A stretch of 32,665 nucleotides of DNA from an uncultured SAR116 cluster alpha proteobacterium (GTDB taxonomy: Bacteria; Pseudomonadota; Alphaproteobacteria; Puniceispirillales; Marisalimonadaceae). The number at the start of each line of letters is the position of its first letter. The first letter of the stretch is position 1. The notes beneath the pieces were generated by a model. It was not told the origin of the DNA. It saw only the letters and a list, made by a program, of their open reading frames with translations, and did no database searches. Positions 14,604-23,097 of the stretch are shown piece after piece. Location: the NCBI GenBank assembly GCA_902533695.1, contig CACAMV010000010.1:1-32665 (forward strand). The letters are read 5' to 3'. The position numbers were made by a program, and so were the translations under genes.

Positions 14604-16223
14604 ATGAACGAACAATTTGATTACGTTATTATCGGAGCTGGATCCGCTGGTTGTGTGATAGCAAATAGATTATCGAAGAACCCAAATAATAATGTTTGTA
14701 TTCTTGAGGCTGGACCAAAAGACTGGAGTCCTTTGATTCATATACCTGCTGGTTTTATGTATAATTTAAGAAATAAAAACCTTAATTGGATGTACAAATC
14801 AGAGCCCAGTTGGGGAACCAAAGGAAGGAATATTGATATTCCAAGAGGAAAAACTCTCGGGGGTTCTAGCTCTATAAATGGTGTGGTTTTTAACAGAGGC
14901 CAGAACATGGATTTCGATGTATGGTCACAAAAGGGAAATTTGGGTTGGTCATACAATGATATTCTTCCTTATTTTAAAAGTATTGAAACTAAGATTGGAT
15001 CTGCAGAAGAAGGTTACCATGGGAAAAGTGGTGAGCAATTAGTCACAGACCTAAAATGGAGAGATCCTTTGTGTGATGCTTTTATACAAGGCGCAATAGA
15101 TTATGGAATTCCATTGAACAATGATTATAATGGTAAGAGTCAAGAAGGCGTTTCTTATGTTCAAAGAACTACAAGTGGAAAATTCAGAAGAAGTTCAGCA
15201 AGATCATTTTTAAATCCTGTAAAAAAAAGAAAAAATCTAAAAATAATTACAAATGCTCATGTTAAAAAAATTATTGTTAACAATAAAAAAGCAGAAGGAA
15301 TAGAATATTTTCTAGGTGACAATGATAGAATATCAAAAAATATTTTCGCTACAAAAGAAATTATTCTTTCAGCTGGTGTTATAAACTCACCTCAAATTCT
15401 TCAACTATCTGGTATTGGCCCTTTAGATTTGTTGAAAGAACATAATATTAAAGTTGTTCATGAATTAGATGGTGTAGGAAAAAATTTAAGGGATCATTAT
15501 AACATTAGATTAACTGGAAGAGCTAAAAATATTAATACAATTAATGAAAAATCAAGAGGATTACCACTTTTAAAAGAAATTTTTAAATATTTTATAAATA
15601 GAGAATCTATATTGAATCTTGGCCCAACTTTAGTTTATTGTTTTTGGCATTCAGATGAATTAATTAAAAATCATGATTTACAGATGACCTTTACCCCTGC
15701 CAGTTATCCTGAAGGTAATCAAGCTGGATTAGATACTGAACCGGGTTTCTCTATTGCAGTTTGGCAGCAAAGACCTGAAAGTTCGGGTTTCGTCAAAATA
15801 AGAAGTGATAACCCATTTGATAAACCTATTATACAACCAAACTATCTATCAGCACCAGAAGATCAGAAAGTTTGTGTTGCAGGTATTAGATTAGCAAGAA
15901 AATTAATGCACTCTTCAGCTCTTTCTAAATATCTGGATTATGAACTTTATCCTGGCAAAAATATTAGTGATAATTATGAAGAATTGTTAGAGATTGCAAG
16001 AGAACGTGGACTAACCTGTTACCACCAAATGGGAACCTGCAAAATGGGACCAAAGACGGATAATACTGCAGTAGTTGATAACAGATTAAAAGTTTATGGA
16101 ATACAAAACTTAAGAGTTGTTGATGCGTCAATTATGCCCACTATGTTATCAGCAAACTTAAATGCTGGAGCTATTATGATTGGTGAAAAAGGATCAGACC
16201 TAATTTTAAAAGAAAAATTCTAA
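14604..16223 (+). CDS. GMC-family FAD oxidoreductase (choline/alcohol dehydrogenase-like)
   Basis: A 539-residue glucose-methanol-choline oxidoreductase. The Rossmann motif GAGSAG at 11-16 with Glu35 binds FAD, GMC signature 1 (RGKTLGGSSSINGVVFNRG) spans 81-99, and signature 2 lies near 257-271 (SAGVINSPQILQLSG). The catalytic pair is His474 (CYHQMGTCKMG) and Asn520 (NLNAGAIMIGEKGSD). The length and motifs fit the choline dehydrogenase/AlkJ-like group, which oxidises alcohols and passes electrons to the respiratory chain. The substrate is not evident, and no betaine aldehyde dehydrogenase or choline transporter is present nearby, so choline is not supported. Its 3' end overlaps the convergent tupA gene by four bases. 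The divergent spacer with the SRAP gene carries its promoter. Confidence 0.85.
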   Translation: MNEQFDYVIIGAGSAGCVIANRLSKNPNNNVCILEAGPKDWSPLIHIPAGFMYNLRNKNLNWMYKSEPSWGTKGRNIDIPRGKTLGGSSSINGVVFNRGQNMDFDVWSQKGNLGWSYNDILPYFKSIETKIGSAEEGYHGKSGEQLVTDLKWRDPLCDAFIQGAIDYGIPLNNDYNGKSQEGVSYVQRTTSGKFRRSSARSFLNPVKKRKNLKIITNAHVKKIIVNNKKAEGIEYFLGDNDRISKNIFATKEIILSAGVINSPQILQLSGIGPLDLLKEHNIKVVHELDGVGKNLRDHYNIRLTGRAKNINTINEKSRGLPLLKEIFKYFINRESILNLGPTLVYCFWHSDELIKNHDLQMTFTPASYPEGNQAGLDTEPGFSIAVWQQRPESSGFVKIRSDNPFDKPIIQPNYLSAPEDQKVCVAGIRLARKLMHSSALSKYLDYELYPGKNISDNYEELLEIARERGLTCYHQMGTCKMGPKTDNTAVVDNRLKVYGIQNLRVVDASIMPTMLSANLNAGAIMIGEKGSDLILKEKF

Positions 16224-17032
16224 TTATCTTTTGCATTACCAAAAAATAATTGTTTTCCCTTTACTTTGTATGAATTAATAATTTTTTGTCCTTTTTCAGA
16301 TATCATCCAATCAACAAATTTTTTTCCATTTTTTGAATTCACCATTGGACATTTTAATTCATTAATTACCATTAAACCATATTGATTAAATAAAATTTTG
16401 TCTCCTTCAAAAAGAATTTTGAAATCATTTTTATTTCCAAATTTTATCCAAGTTGCTCTATCACTTAATGTATAACCTCCCATTCCTATAGCAACATTTA
16501 TAGTTGTTCCCATTCCAGATCCAGTTTCTCTATACCATTTGCCAGAATATATTTTTGTAATAACTCCAGCTTTTTCCCAAATAAATTTTTCTCTACTATG
16601 TGTCCCTGAATTATCTCCTCTGGAGGCGAACAATTTTTGTTTTTTAGCAATTTGTCTAAAAGCCTCTATTGCACTGATTTGTTTTTTTACATTTGCTGGA
16701 TCAAAGGAAGGTCCTATTAAAACAAAATCATTGTACATTAATTTAAATCTTTTTTTTGAGAATCCCTCATTAACAAATTTAATTTCTCTCTTTGGGCTAT
16801 GCACTAATAAAACATCACCATCACAATTCATAGCATTTTTGATTGCCGCCCCAGTGCCTACTGCAACAACATGTGCAATTATACCCGTTTCCTTTTTAAA
16901 CTTAGGTAATATAAAATGATAAAATCCAGAATTTTTTGTTGATGTAGTTGATTGTATAATTATTTTCTCTTGGCAATAAACTTTACTATTAACAAAACAA
17001 AAAATTAACAATACAATTATTTTAATTTTCAT
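16220..17032 (-). CDS. tupA: Tungstate ABC transporter, periplasmic substrate-binding protein TupA
   Basis: A 270-residue periplasmic binding protein. The signal peptide spans roughly 1-20 (MKIKIIVLLIFCFVNSKVYC), with Cys20 before Gln; no convincing lipobox precedes it. The mature part begins with the anion-binding STTST at 28-32. Other TupA marks are VGTGAAIKNA near 58-67, VHSPKRE near 77-83, RGDNSGTH near 138-145, GSGMGTT near 171-177 and LSDRATW near 188-194. TupA binds tungstate with high affinity for import, usually for a W- or Mo-cofactor enzyme; none is encoded in this window. It follows the ATP-binding gene by 18 bp as the last gene of a tupB-tupC-tupA operon. Molybdate as the real substrate cannot be ruled out. 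Confidence 0.85.
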   Translation of the reverse strand: MKIKIIVLLIFCFVNSKVYCQEKIIIQSTTSTKNSGFYHFILPKFKKETGIIAHVVAVGTGAAIKNAMNCDGDVLLVHSPKREIKFVNEGFSKKRFKLMYNDFVLIGPSFDPANVKKQISAIEAFRQIAKKQKLFASRGDNSGTHSREKFIWEKAGVITKIYSGKWYRETGSGMGTTINVAIGMGGYTLSDRATWIKFGNKNDFKILFEGDKILFNQYGLMVINELKCPMVNSKNGKKFVDWMISEKGQKIINSYKVKGKQLFFGNAKDN

Positions 17033-17050
17033 TATTTTAATTTACTATAA

Positions 17051-17764
17051 CTAAATTATGATTTTACCTTCTATAAAAGATTTTGTGTAACTAGATTTTT
17101 GACTTTTAAAAAATCTTTTTACATTATTAAATTCAAGTATTTTACCTTTATGCATAAATATAACATCTTCAGCCAATCTTCTCACCTGATTAATATCATG
17201 TGAAATAAAAATAACCTTAGTCCCATTTTTACTTATTTTAAGTAAAGTTTTTTCTATGATATTTGATGATAATGGATCTAAATGAGCTGTTGGCTCATCC
17301 AAGAATATAAATTGAGGGTTTGTTGTTAATGCTCGTGCCAGTGCTAATCTTTGTTTTTGACCACCAGACAATGTTAAAGCCGGTTTGTTTAAAAAATCTT
17401 CTAATTTTACCAATTTTAATAATTCTTTAGATTTTTTAATATGATTTTTAATTTTTCTGCACTTAGAAAAAAAAATTAAATTTTCTAAAACACTTCTTTT
17501 TAAAATTATTGGCTGTTGGAAAACAAATGATTGTCTTAAAATTAATTTCTTTGACAATTCTTCATTATTAAATTTTATAGAACCATTTATTTTTTCTAAC
17601 CCATTAAGACTTCTTACTAACTGTGTTTTACCTGCACCATTTGGACCTATGATGAATGTAATTCCATTTGATTTTATTTGAACATTAATTTTTTTTAAAA
17701 TGTTATCTGAATGTTTTACTAGGTTTAAATCTGTTATTTCTATGATGTTTTCTTGTTTAAACAT
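17051..17764 (-). CDS. tupC: Tungstate ABC transporter ATP-binding protein TupC
   Basis: A 237-residue ABC ATPase. Walker A GPNGAGKT is at 40-47, the Q-loop at VFQQP 81-85, the signature LSGGQKQR at 132-139, Walker B FIFLDEP at 152-158 and the switch histidine in SHD at 188-190. It lacks the C-terminal TOBE domain found in molybdate ATPases, consistent with the Tup type. I choose ATG 17764 over 17782 because the shorter form starts at the usual place. The ATG also overlaps the end of tupB by eight bases (ATGTTTAA), an arrangement that commonly couples translation. It energises tungstate import from the cytoplasmic face of the membrane. Confidence 0.85.
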   Translation of the reverse strand: MFKQENIIEITDLNLVKHSDNILKKINVQIKSNGITFIIGPNGAGKTQLVRSLNGLEKINGSIKFNNEELSKKLILRQSFVFQQPIILKRSVLENLIFFSKCRKIKNHIKKSKELLKLVKLEDFLNKPALTLSGGQKQRLALARALTTNPQFIFLDEPTAHLDPLSSNIIEKTLLKISKNGTKVIFISHDINQVRRLAEDVIFMHKGKILEFNNVKRFFKSQKSSYTKSFIEGKIII

Positions 17765-18464
17765 AACCTTTGACCTTTCCAATGTGTTTTATCCAGACAA
17801 CAAAAAAATTAATACTTAAAGAAACTAGTAAAAGTATAATACCTAAAGCCATAGCTAAACTTAGTTCACCCTTTGAAGTCTCAAGTGCTATTGCAGTTGT
17901 CATTACTCTAGTCAAATGATCAATATTGCCACCAACTATTATAACAGCACCAACTTCTGAAACTGCCCTGCCAAATCCTGCTAAAACTACTGTAAATAAA
18001 GAATATCTTGCATCATATAGATATGCAGATATAGCTTGCGAACGTTTAATAACAAACGATTTAAATAAATCTTTATATTCCTTATCTAAATCTTCTAAAA
18101 TTTGACAACTCAATGAACCTATGATTGGAATGATTAAAATTGTCTGAGCAATTACCATTGCTGAAGGGGTATATAATAAACCAAGAAAACCAAAAGGGCC
18201 TGATCTAGACAAATATAGATAAACTATTAAACCTACCACTACAGGAGGCAAACCCATTAAAGAATTTAAGAAAGCAACAATAAAATTTCTTAATGGAAAT
18301 TTACCTATTGCTAAAAATGCTCCTAATGGAAATCCAATTACACAGGAAATTAACAAAGAAAATAAACTAACTTTTGCTGATAGATACAAAATCTCAATTA
18401 AATCAATGTCAAAAGAAAAAATTAAATTAAAAGATTTGCTAAATGCATCTCCGAAAATGTCCAT
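17757..18464 (-). CDS. tupB: Tungstate ABC transporter permease TupB
   Basis: A 235-residue inner-membrane permease with about five transmembrane segments (near 25-50, 62-85, 95-115, 155-180 and 205-228). The cytoplasmic coupling loop AGFGRAVSEVGAVIIVGGN at 162-180 is the EAA-type motif that meets the ATPase, and MGLPPVVVGL at 70-79 is typical of TupB. It is the first gene of the operon, starting at ATG 18464, about 50 bp from the end of the Lrp/AsnC gene on the same strand. The operon promoter may lie in that gap, or transcription may read through from the regulator gene. Confidence 0.85.
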   Translation of the reverse strand: MDIFGDAFSKSFNLIFSFDIDLIEILYLSAKVSLFSLLISCVIGFPLGAFLAIGKFPLRNFIVAFLNSLMGLPPVVVGLIVYLYLSRSGPFGFLGLLYTPSAMVIAQTILIIPIIGSLSCQILEDLDKEYKDLFKSFVIKRSQAISAYLYDARYSLFTVVLAGFGRAVSEVGAVIIVGGNIDHLTRVMTTAIALETSKGELSLAMALGIILLLVSLSINFFVVWIKHIGKVKGYV

Positions 18465-18513
18465 TTATATGTTTTAATATGTTTATTTTACATGTCAATG
18501 TAAAAAAAGATAA

Positions 18514-18969
18514 TTATCTAATTGGTAATGTGTAATTATACTTCAGTTCCTGAAGAGAAATCCCTGAAGACATACTATTAAATTCTATGTTTTTAATTAA
18601 AATTTGTTGAAATTTATCATACTCTTCTATACTTTCAGCTACAATTTTAATAATGTAATCAGCCTGCGACCCTGTAACCCGATGAGCCTCTAATATATTA
18701 TTATATTTCTTTAAAAGATCTTTAAATTTTCTAATCCATAGCTCATTATGATTTCTAACAGTAATCATCAAAAAAACAGTAATAGGTAAATTAAGCTTTT
18801 CTTTATTTAAAATAACTGTTTTTTTTAAAATCACATTATCTTCCTCAAGCTTTTTTATCCTATTCCAGCAAGGGGTTGGGGAAAGACCAACCCTTCTAGC
18901 AACCTCAGTAAGTGGCAAATCAGATTTTCTTTGAAGTATAAACAAAATCTTTTTATCAATATCATCCAT
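18514..18969 (-). CDS. Lrp/AsnC-family transcriptional regulator
   Basis: A 151-residue regulator with an N-terminal winged helix-turn-helix (about 17-45, LPLTEVARRVGLSPTPCWNR) and a C-terminal RAM effector-binding domain (about 60-145). The RAM ligand loop reads GSQADYII at 100-107. Members form dimers to octamers that bind repeated, near-palindromic DNA sites and respond to amino acids. It is divergent from the O-acetylhomoserine sulfhydrylase gene, with 131 bp between starts. That spacer carries three AGAA-to-TTCT boxes spaced at near-helical intervals. The simplest reading is autoregulation together with control of methionine/cysteine synthesis. The effector (methionine, cysteine or homoserine derivatives are candidates) is not shown by the sequence. 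Confidence 0.85.
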   Translation of the reverse strand: MDDIDKKILFILQRKSDLPLTEVARRVGLSPTPCWNRIKKLEEDNVILKKTVILNKEKLNLPITVFLMITVRNHNELWIRKFKDLLKKYNNILEAHRVTGSQADYIIKIVAESIEEYDKFQQILIKNIEFNSMSSGISLQELKYNYTLPIR

Positions 18970-18989
18970 TCTGTAAATATAACAAATAA

Positions 18990-19073
18990 AGAAATATTTT
19001 TCTATATTTAATTAAAATAAGAAAATAATTCTTTTTTTTTATTAATTAATTTGATTATTAAGAATTATTTTCT
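18990..19073. promoter_or_regulatory. Three Lrp-like operator boxes; two form a 14-bp perfect inverted repeat
   Basis: Box 1 (19020-19032, AGAAAATAATTCT) and box 2 (19061-19073, AGAATTATTTTCT) are each near-palindromic and lie about 41 bases centre to centre, close to four helical turns. Together, as 19020-19033 and 19060-19073, they form a perfect 14-base inverted repeat. Box 3 (18990-19003, AGAAATATTTTTCT) is about 30 bases from box 1. Box 1 agrees at 12 of 13 positions with the core of the E. coli Lrp consensus as I remember it (AGHAWATTWTDCT). The array lies between a divergent Lrp/AsnC gene and metY. Box 2 ends 27 bases before the metY ATG and would overlap its core promoter. Confidence 0.6.
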
Positions 19074-19100
19074 AAAAGTGTAATTTTATAGGAGTAGAAA

Positions 19101-20402
19101 ATGGTTAATTCTAGCAAACACCCAGAGACAATCGCCTTACATGGTGGATCATATAGGAAAGATAATACCACTAATTCAGTTGCTGTGCCTATATACCAAA
19201 CAACCAGCTATCAGTTTAATAGCCAGGAACATGCTGCTAATTTATTTTCATTGAAAGAACTTGGTAATATTTACACAAGAATTATGAACCCCACAACTGC
19301 CGTTCTTGAAGAAAGAATAGCGCAATTAGAAGGTGGATTAGCAGCAGTAGCTGTTTCATCAGGTCAAGCAGCATCAGCATTTGCTGTACAGAATTTATGT
19401 CGTGCCGGTGATAATATTGTTTCATCTACAGATTTATATGGGGGCACTTGGAATCAATTTGAAAATACTTTCAAACAACTTGGTATAGAAGTAAGATTTG
19501 CAGATCCGACAGATCCAGACTCTTTTGCAAAGTTATCAGATGAAAAAACTAGAGGTTATTATGCTGAAACACTTCCAAACCCAAAACTGCATGTTTTCCC
19601 CATAGAGGAAGTAGCCGCAATTGGTAAAAAATTAGGTATACCTCTTATTGTAGATAATACTGCCGCACCAATCACATGTAAGCCAATAAAACACGGTGCT
19701 GCTGTTGTTGTTCACTCTCTTACAAAGTGGATTGGAGGCCATGGCACGTCTATAGGCGGTATTATAGTTGATGGCGGTAATTTTGATTGGACTCAATTTC
19801 CTGAGCGTCAGCCACTATATAATGAGCCAGAACCAAGTTATTGGGATTGGGTATTAGGTAAGGTTGTCCCTGAAGTTTTAGGGGCAAATGTCACCTTTGC
19901 CGTAAGAGCAAGGTTTGTTCTTTTAAGGGATTTAGGGGCAGCATTATCACCTACTAATGCATTTAATATTATACAAGGGCTTGAGACACTGCCACTTAGG
20001 TTTAAACAACATCAAGACAATGCTGAAAAGGTTGCCGATTACTTATCAAATAAAAAGGGTGTTACAAAGGTGATACATCCAAAGTACCAACAAGGCATTA
20101 ATAAAGAGAGAGCTGAAAAATATTTAGAAGATGGCAGTGGACCTTTAGTTGGATTTGAACTTTCTGGGGGTCTAGATGCTGGAAAAAAATTTATAGATAA
20201 TTTACAGTTATTATATCATGTTGCTAATATTGGTGATGCAAGATCTTTAGCTATCCATCCTGCATCAACCACACACTCCCAATTAAACGCTGAAGACCAG
20301 TTGAGATCAGGTGTCACTCCAGGCTATATAAGATTGTCAGTTGGAATTGAACATATTGACGATATATTGAATGATATAAACCAATCATTAGAAAAGACTT
20401 AA
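19101..20402 (+). CDS. metY: O-acetylhomoserine aminocarboxypropyltransferase / sulfhydrylase (MetY type)
   Basis: A 433-residue PLP enzyme of the Cys/Met metabolism family. It joins sulfide (or methanethiol) to O-acetylhomoserine, giving homocysteine or methionine; some members also act on O-acetylserine. Visible are TIALHGG at 10-16, the phosphate-contacting YTRIMNPT at 58-65, SSGQAA at 86-91, the cofactor aspartate in VDNTAAP (Asp185), and the PLP lysine Lys209 in VVHSLTKWIGGHG. The length of about 430 and the long insert after Lys209 distinguish the MetY type from shorter cystathionine enzymes. A strong ribosome site (GGAG at 19091-19094, six bases before the ATG) precedes it. Upstream lie three Lrp-like boxes and the divergent Lrp/AsnC gene, its probable regulator. 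Confidence 0.9.
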   Translation: MVNSSKHPETIALHGGSYRKDNTTNSVAVPIYQTTSYQFNSQEHAANLFSLKELGNIYTRIMNPTTAVLEERIAQLEGGLAAVAVSSGQAASAFAVQNLCRAGDNIVSSTDLYGGTWNQFENTFKQLGIEVRFADPTDPDSFAKLSDEKTRGYYAETLPNPKLHVFPIEEVAAIGKKLGIPLIVDNTAAPITCKPIKHGAAVVVHSLTKWIGGHGTSIGGIIVDGGNFDWTQFPERQPLYNEPEPSYWDWVLGKVVPEVLGANVTFAVRARFVLLRDLGAALSPTNAFNIIQGLETLPLRFKQHQDNAEKVADYLSNKKGVTKVIHPKYQQGINKERAEKYLEDGSGPLVGFELSGGLDAGKKFIDNLQLLYHVANIGDARSLAIHPASTTHSQLNAEDQLRSGVTPGYIRLSVGIEHIDDILNDINQSLEKT

Positions 20403-20526
20403 ATTTTTAAGAAAGTAATTATATAAACTTATCAATTTTTCTTTTAATTTTGTTTCTTATGATTTTAATTGGCATAAAAATTGAAATTAATTTTAAGTTA
20501 AATTATTTTTGTTAAAATTAAATTTT

Positions 20527-22059
20527 ATGGAAACAATAATCAACTCAAGTAAAATTATAAGTTCAAGTTTAAAAAATTTAATTTGTAATGAAGCAATAGA
20601 ATATTTTGATCAAGCAAAATATCAAGGGGATAATGCAAGTTACTGCATTTCTTTGTTCGAAGAATATTATATTAATAAAGATGAAAATATTAAATTATTT
20701 TTAAGCGATTTAGGCAAATCATTAATTAAATGGATAAAAAGCAATTTAAATCATGGTTACTTTAATATAATCGATGTTCACCATGGATCAGAGGTTTTTC
20801 TAGGATTTTTACCAAGATATATACGTATGTTTCCAGAGGATGAAGAAGCTAAATCATTAATTATTCAAGTTTCTGAATATATAGGTAATTGGGATGAAAA
20901 AATATATCCCTGGTTTGATTATGAAGAACAATTCTTTAAAAGTTTTTTTTTAGGAACTGAAGGCGCAGATATATCTAATGATTCAAAATATAATACCGCG
21001 GATCATTTAAGATTAATTCATATACTTTTGATAGCTTGGGAAATAAGTGGAGAAAAAAAGTATTTGAAATTTTCAGAGAATTTTTGTGTCAAATTTGCTA
21101 AAAGAATTTTAGAATCATCTGAGAAAATTCCTCTAGCTTGGGATATCAAGAATAAAGGATATTTCCAAAAAGATATGACTTCTCCAAAAGAAAAGTTTGT
21201 TATTTCAAAAGTACATCATTCTGACGATGACGAATTGTCAGGAATTGAGAGTCTTATAGCCTCAGGTTTTATCTACACTTTTGGATATTTGTATAATTTG
21301 TATAAGGAGGACATATTTTTAAAAGCAAGTAGAAAAATTATACAAATTCTTATTCCAATTTTAACTCTTCCATATTCAGACTCTGCTTCATCAATGATTT
21401 CATACTACAGAAAAACATTTGGAGATTATACTTTTGATCAAGACATAATTTTACATCAGAGAAAAATGTCTTCGACAAATATTGATGAGTTAATGTTAGG
21501 CATTTTTGAAAAAGAAAAAAATAAATTAAAGGGCATTGGAAAAAGAAAAGATATGATATATTGGTATTATCTTGATAAAAACAACTTACGACTATTGAAT
21601 GAACCTCCAACTTCATTTTTTTGTCTAATGTATCAAATTACTGGAGAAATAAAATATGTAGAAAGAGCTTTTAACATAGCTTCAAGAAAAATTCGAATTG
21701 GATCATCAAAATTAAAATTAGGATATCAGCACTCTGATGCTGGATGTTATTTGAGTTCAGTAATATCAGGGCATGGAAGGAACTGGGGCATCGGAGCAAT
21801 TACAGGCTTTTATGGTCCATTGCTTATAGGAAGCGACGAAGGATTAGGATTAAATAAATCGTCAATCAATTTTGTAACTCCATCTTTAATAAATAATCAA
21901 TGTATTTCTTTAACAAGAAATATTTCAAAAAAACAAGATGAATTAGAAATATATAATTTTTCAAACAAATTACAAAAAATTGAATTCATAAATAACTTAA
22001 AGAAAATTAAGATCTCAATCAATGTTAAACCAAAATCTAAAAAACTTTTAAGTTTATAA
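20527..22059 (+). CDS. Uncharacterised protein, probably alpha/alpha-toroid fold (six-hairpin glycosidase-like)
   Basis: I do not recognise this family. The 510-residue soluble protein is built of repeated helical hairpins with a recurrent xxTGExKYLxxAxxxA-like pattern: EISGEKKYLKFSENF near 172-186, NLYKEDIFLKASRKI near 257-271 and QITGEIKYVERAFNI near 370-384. This pattern is typical of (alpha/alpha)6 toroids such as sugar-processing hydrolases, lyases and epimerases. Conserved-looking polar clusters that could be catalytic include DVHHGSE at 83-89, HHSDDDELSG at 230-239, HSDAG at 402-406 and GHGRNWGIG at 415-423. A short beta-rich tail occupies about 445-510. There is no signal peptide. I choose ATG 20527 over TTG 20509; neither has a clear ribosome site. 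A role in glycan processing beside the sulfotransferase is inference. Confidence 0.55.
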   Translation: METIINSSKIISSSLKNLICNEAIEYFDQAKYQGDNASYCISLFEEYYINKDENIKLFLSDLGKSLIKWIKSNLNHGYFNIIDVHHGSEVFLGFLPRYIRMFPEDEEAKSLIIQVSEYIGNWDEKIYPWFDYEEQFFKSFFLGTEGADISNDSKYNTADHLRLIHILLIAWEISGEKKYLKFSENFCVKFAKRILESSEKIPLAWDIKNKGYFQKDMTSPKEKFVISKVHHSDDDELSGIESLIASGFIYTFGYLYNLYKEDIFLKASRKIIQILIPILTLPYSDSASSMISYYRKTFGDYTFDQDIILHQRKMSSTNIDELMLGIFEKEKNKLKGIGKRKDMIYWYYLDKNNLRLLNEPPTSFFCLMYQITGEIKYVERAFNIASRKIRIGSSKLKLGYQHSDAGCYLSSVISGHGRNWGIGAITGFYGPLLIGSDEGLGLNKSSINFVTPSLINNQCISLTRNISKKQDELEIYNFSNKLQKIEFINNLKKIKISINVKPKSKKLLSL

Positions 22060-22092
22060 TTTTATTAAGAAAATAATAGTCGATAGTTTGTT

Positions 22093-22113
22093 AAAAATAT
22101 TTTTAATATTTTT
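22093..22113. terminator. A/T-only hairpin at the convergent gene ends, weak terminator candidate
   Basis: AAAAATATT (22093-22101) pairs perfectly with AATATTTTT (22105-22113) around three bases, between the plus-strand toroid gene and the minus-strand sulfotransferase gene, whose stop lies inside it. It is symmetrical and could act in both directions. The stem has no G or C, so it is unstable as RNA and may be chance. Confidence 0.25.
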
Positions 22114-22780
22114 TATAAAATTTAATTAAATCATAATCATTCGAATAAATTTTGAAAATTTTTGATTTTTGTGATTTTGACAAATTTAAATAAAATTCTT
22201 TTCCGCCAGTTTGCAATCTAGGAAACTCAACATACTTTTGAAAAATCTGATTTATTTCTTTTTCAAAATTATTTACTTGTTCTACTTTACCTACAAAATC
22301 ATAGTATGATAAGCTTTGTCCTAAAAAATAACTTTGTTTTTGAAAATGCGAATTCTCAAAATTTTCAGCCTCTAAACATTCTAAAACTTGATCGACAGAT
22401 AAATCAAAAAATTCTACATCTTTATGATATAAAATGCGATTTTTGTAAGCAGAAATGAATCTCTTAAGCGGATCTCTGACAATACAAATTTTAAAATCAA
22501 CATTTACCTTTTCAAAAGGTTTATTGTTAGCTACAAAATGATTAAGATTCTTTTTGCCAGCCTTTTGATTTGAAAACATGAATTTCAAGGCTTTTTGATT
22601 GGTATAAACTTGGTATCTAGGAATAGCATCATCTATATAATAAAACTTGTGATCAAGATTTAAATGCTTTGCAAAAAATATTTTAGCAGAAGTATTTGCG
22701 TTTTTCTTCACCGGATAAAAAGCAAATGATTGCACAAAATTATCTTTATTTTTAATATTAAATTTAATATACTTTGGCAT
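22103..22780 (-). CDS. Sulfotransferase family protein (Sulfotransfer_2-like)
   Basis: A 225-residue cytoplasmic sulfotransferase-like protein that would move sulfate from PAPS to a sugar or other hydroxyl. In numbering from TTG 22807 the 5'-phosphosulfate loop reads KKNANTSAKIF at 34-44, corresponding to the KxxxTS pattern. The 3'-phosphate site reads IVRDPLKRFISAYKNR at 109-124, a strong match to the RDP-x-R-x-xS-xY consensus. FQKQSYFLG near 155-163 follows, as in carbohydrate sulfotransferases. I prefer ATG 22780 (nine residues shorter than TTG 22807), which keeps all motifs. It is monocistronic on the minus strand, convergent with the toroid-like gene. The nearby unknown carbohydrate-type gene makes a cell-surface glycan acceptor plausible but unproven. 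Confidence 0.75.
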   Translation of the reverse strand: MPKYIKFNIKNKDNFVQSFAFYPVKKNANTSAKIFFAKHLNLDHKFYYIDDAIPRYQVYTNQKALKFMFSNQKAGKKNLNHFVANNKPFEKVNVDFKICIVRDPLKRFISAYKNRILYHKDVEFFDLSVDQVLECLEAENFENSHFQKQSYFLGQSLSYYDFVGKVEQVNNFEKEINQIFQKYVEFPRLQTGGKEFYLNLSKSQKSKIFKIYSNDYDLIKFYKKY

Positions 22781-23097
22781 ATAAACGAAAAGCAATTTTT
22801 GTACCAATTTTTTTTAAAATTTATATTCTTTACATTTTCAATTAATTTAAAATTGAGTTTGGTTGTTGTTCAAATCTATTGCTATATGGTGGATTACCTT
22901 TTTTTGATTATCCTTTATTTATTTGTTTTTGCATTATTGAAAAATAAAAATATACATTGTAAACCAATAATTTAAGTAAAATTAATTATAGTGGCTTAAT
23001 GCCTGAATCTATAGATTGTGATATCAAAGATTTTATTCTACGTCTTTAAAAAATGAACCATTATTATATGCTTACAAGCAATTAATTTGTAAATATG
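22781..23097. other. Gene-free stretch upstream of the sulfotransferase
   Basis: No credible gene lies here. A plus-strand frame at 22730-22975 is a low-complexity, Phe/Ile/Leu-rich shadow. The stretch contains the 12-base perfect palindrome AATCTATAGATT at 23006-23017. It must contain the sulfotransferase promoter on the minus strand, but I cannot pick one convincing -35/-10 pair. Confidence 0.4.

Noticed and set aside
14604-16223. Naming the GMC enzyme choline dehydrogenase (betA)
   Set aside because: No betaine aldehyde dehydrogenase, BetI or choline transporter adjoins it, and GMC substrate range cannot be read from motifs.
16539-16919. Plus-strand reading frame of 126 codons
   Set aside because: It is antisense to tupA, which has full motif support.
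18970-19100. SAM or other riboswitch upstream of metY
   Set aside because: No conserved SAM-II/SAM-V-like core or GC-containing stems. The only structure is the A/T-rich inverted repeat, which fits a protein operator better.
22730-22975. Plus-strand reading frame of 81 codons
   Set aside because: It overlaps the start of the sulfotransferase gene, is a low-complexity Phe/Ile/Leu sequence typical of AT-rich noncoding DNA and has no ribosome site.
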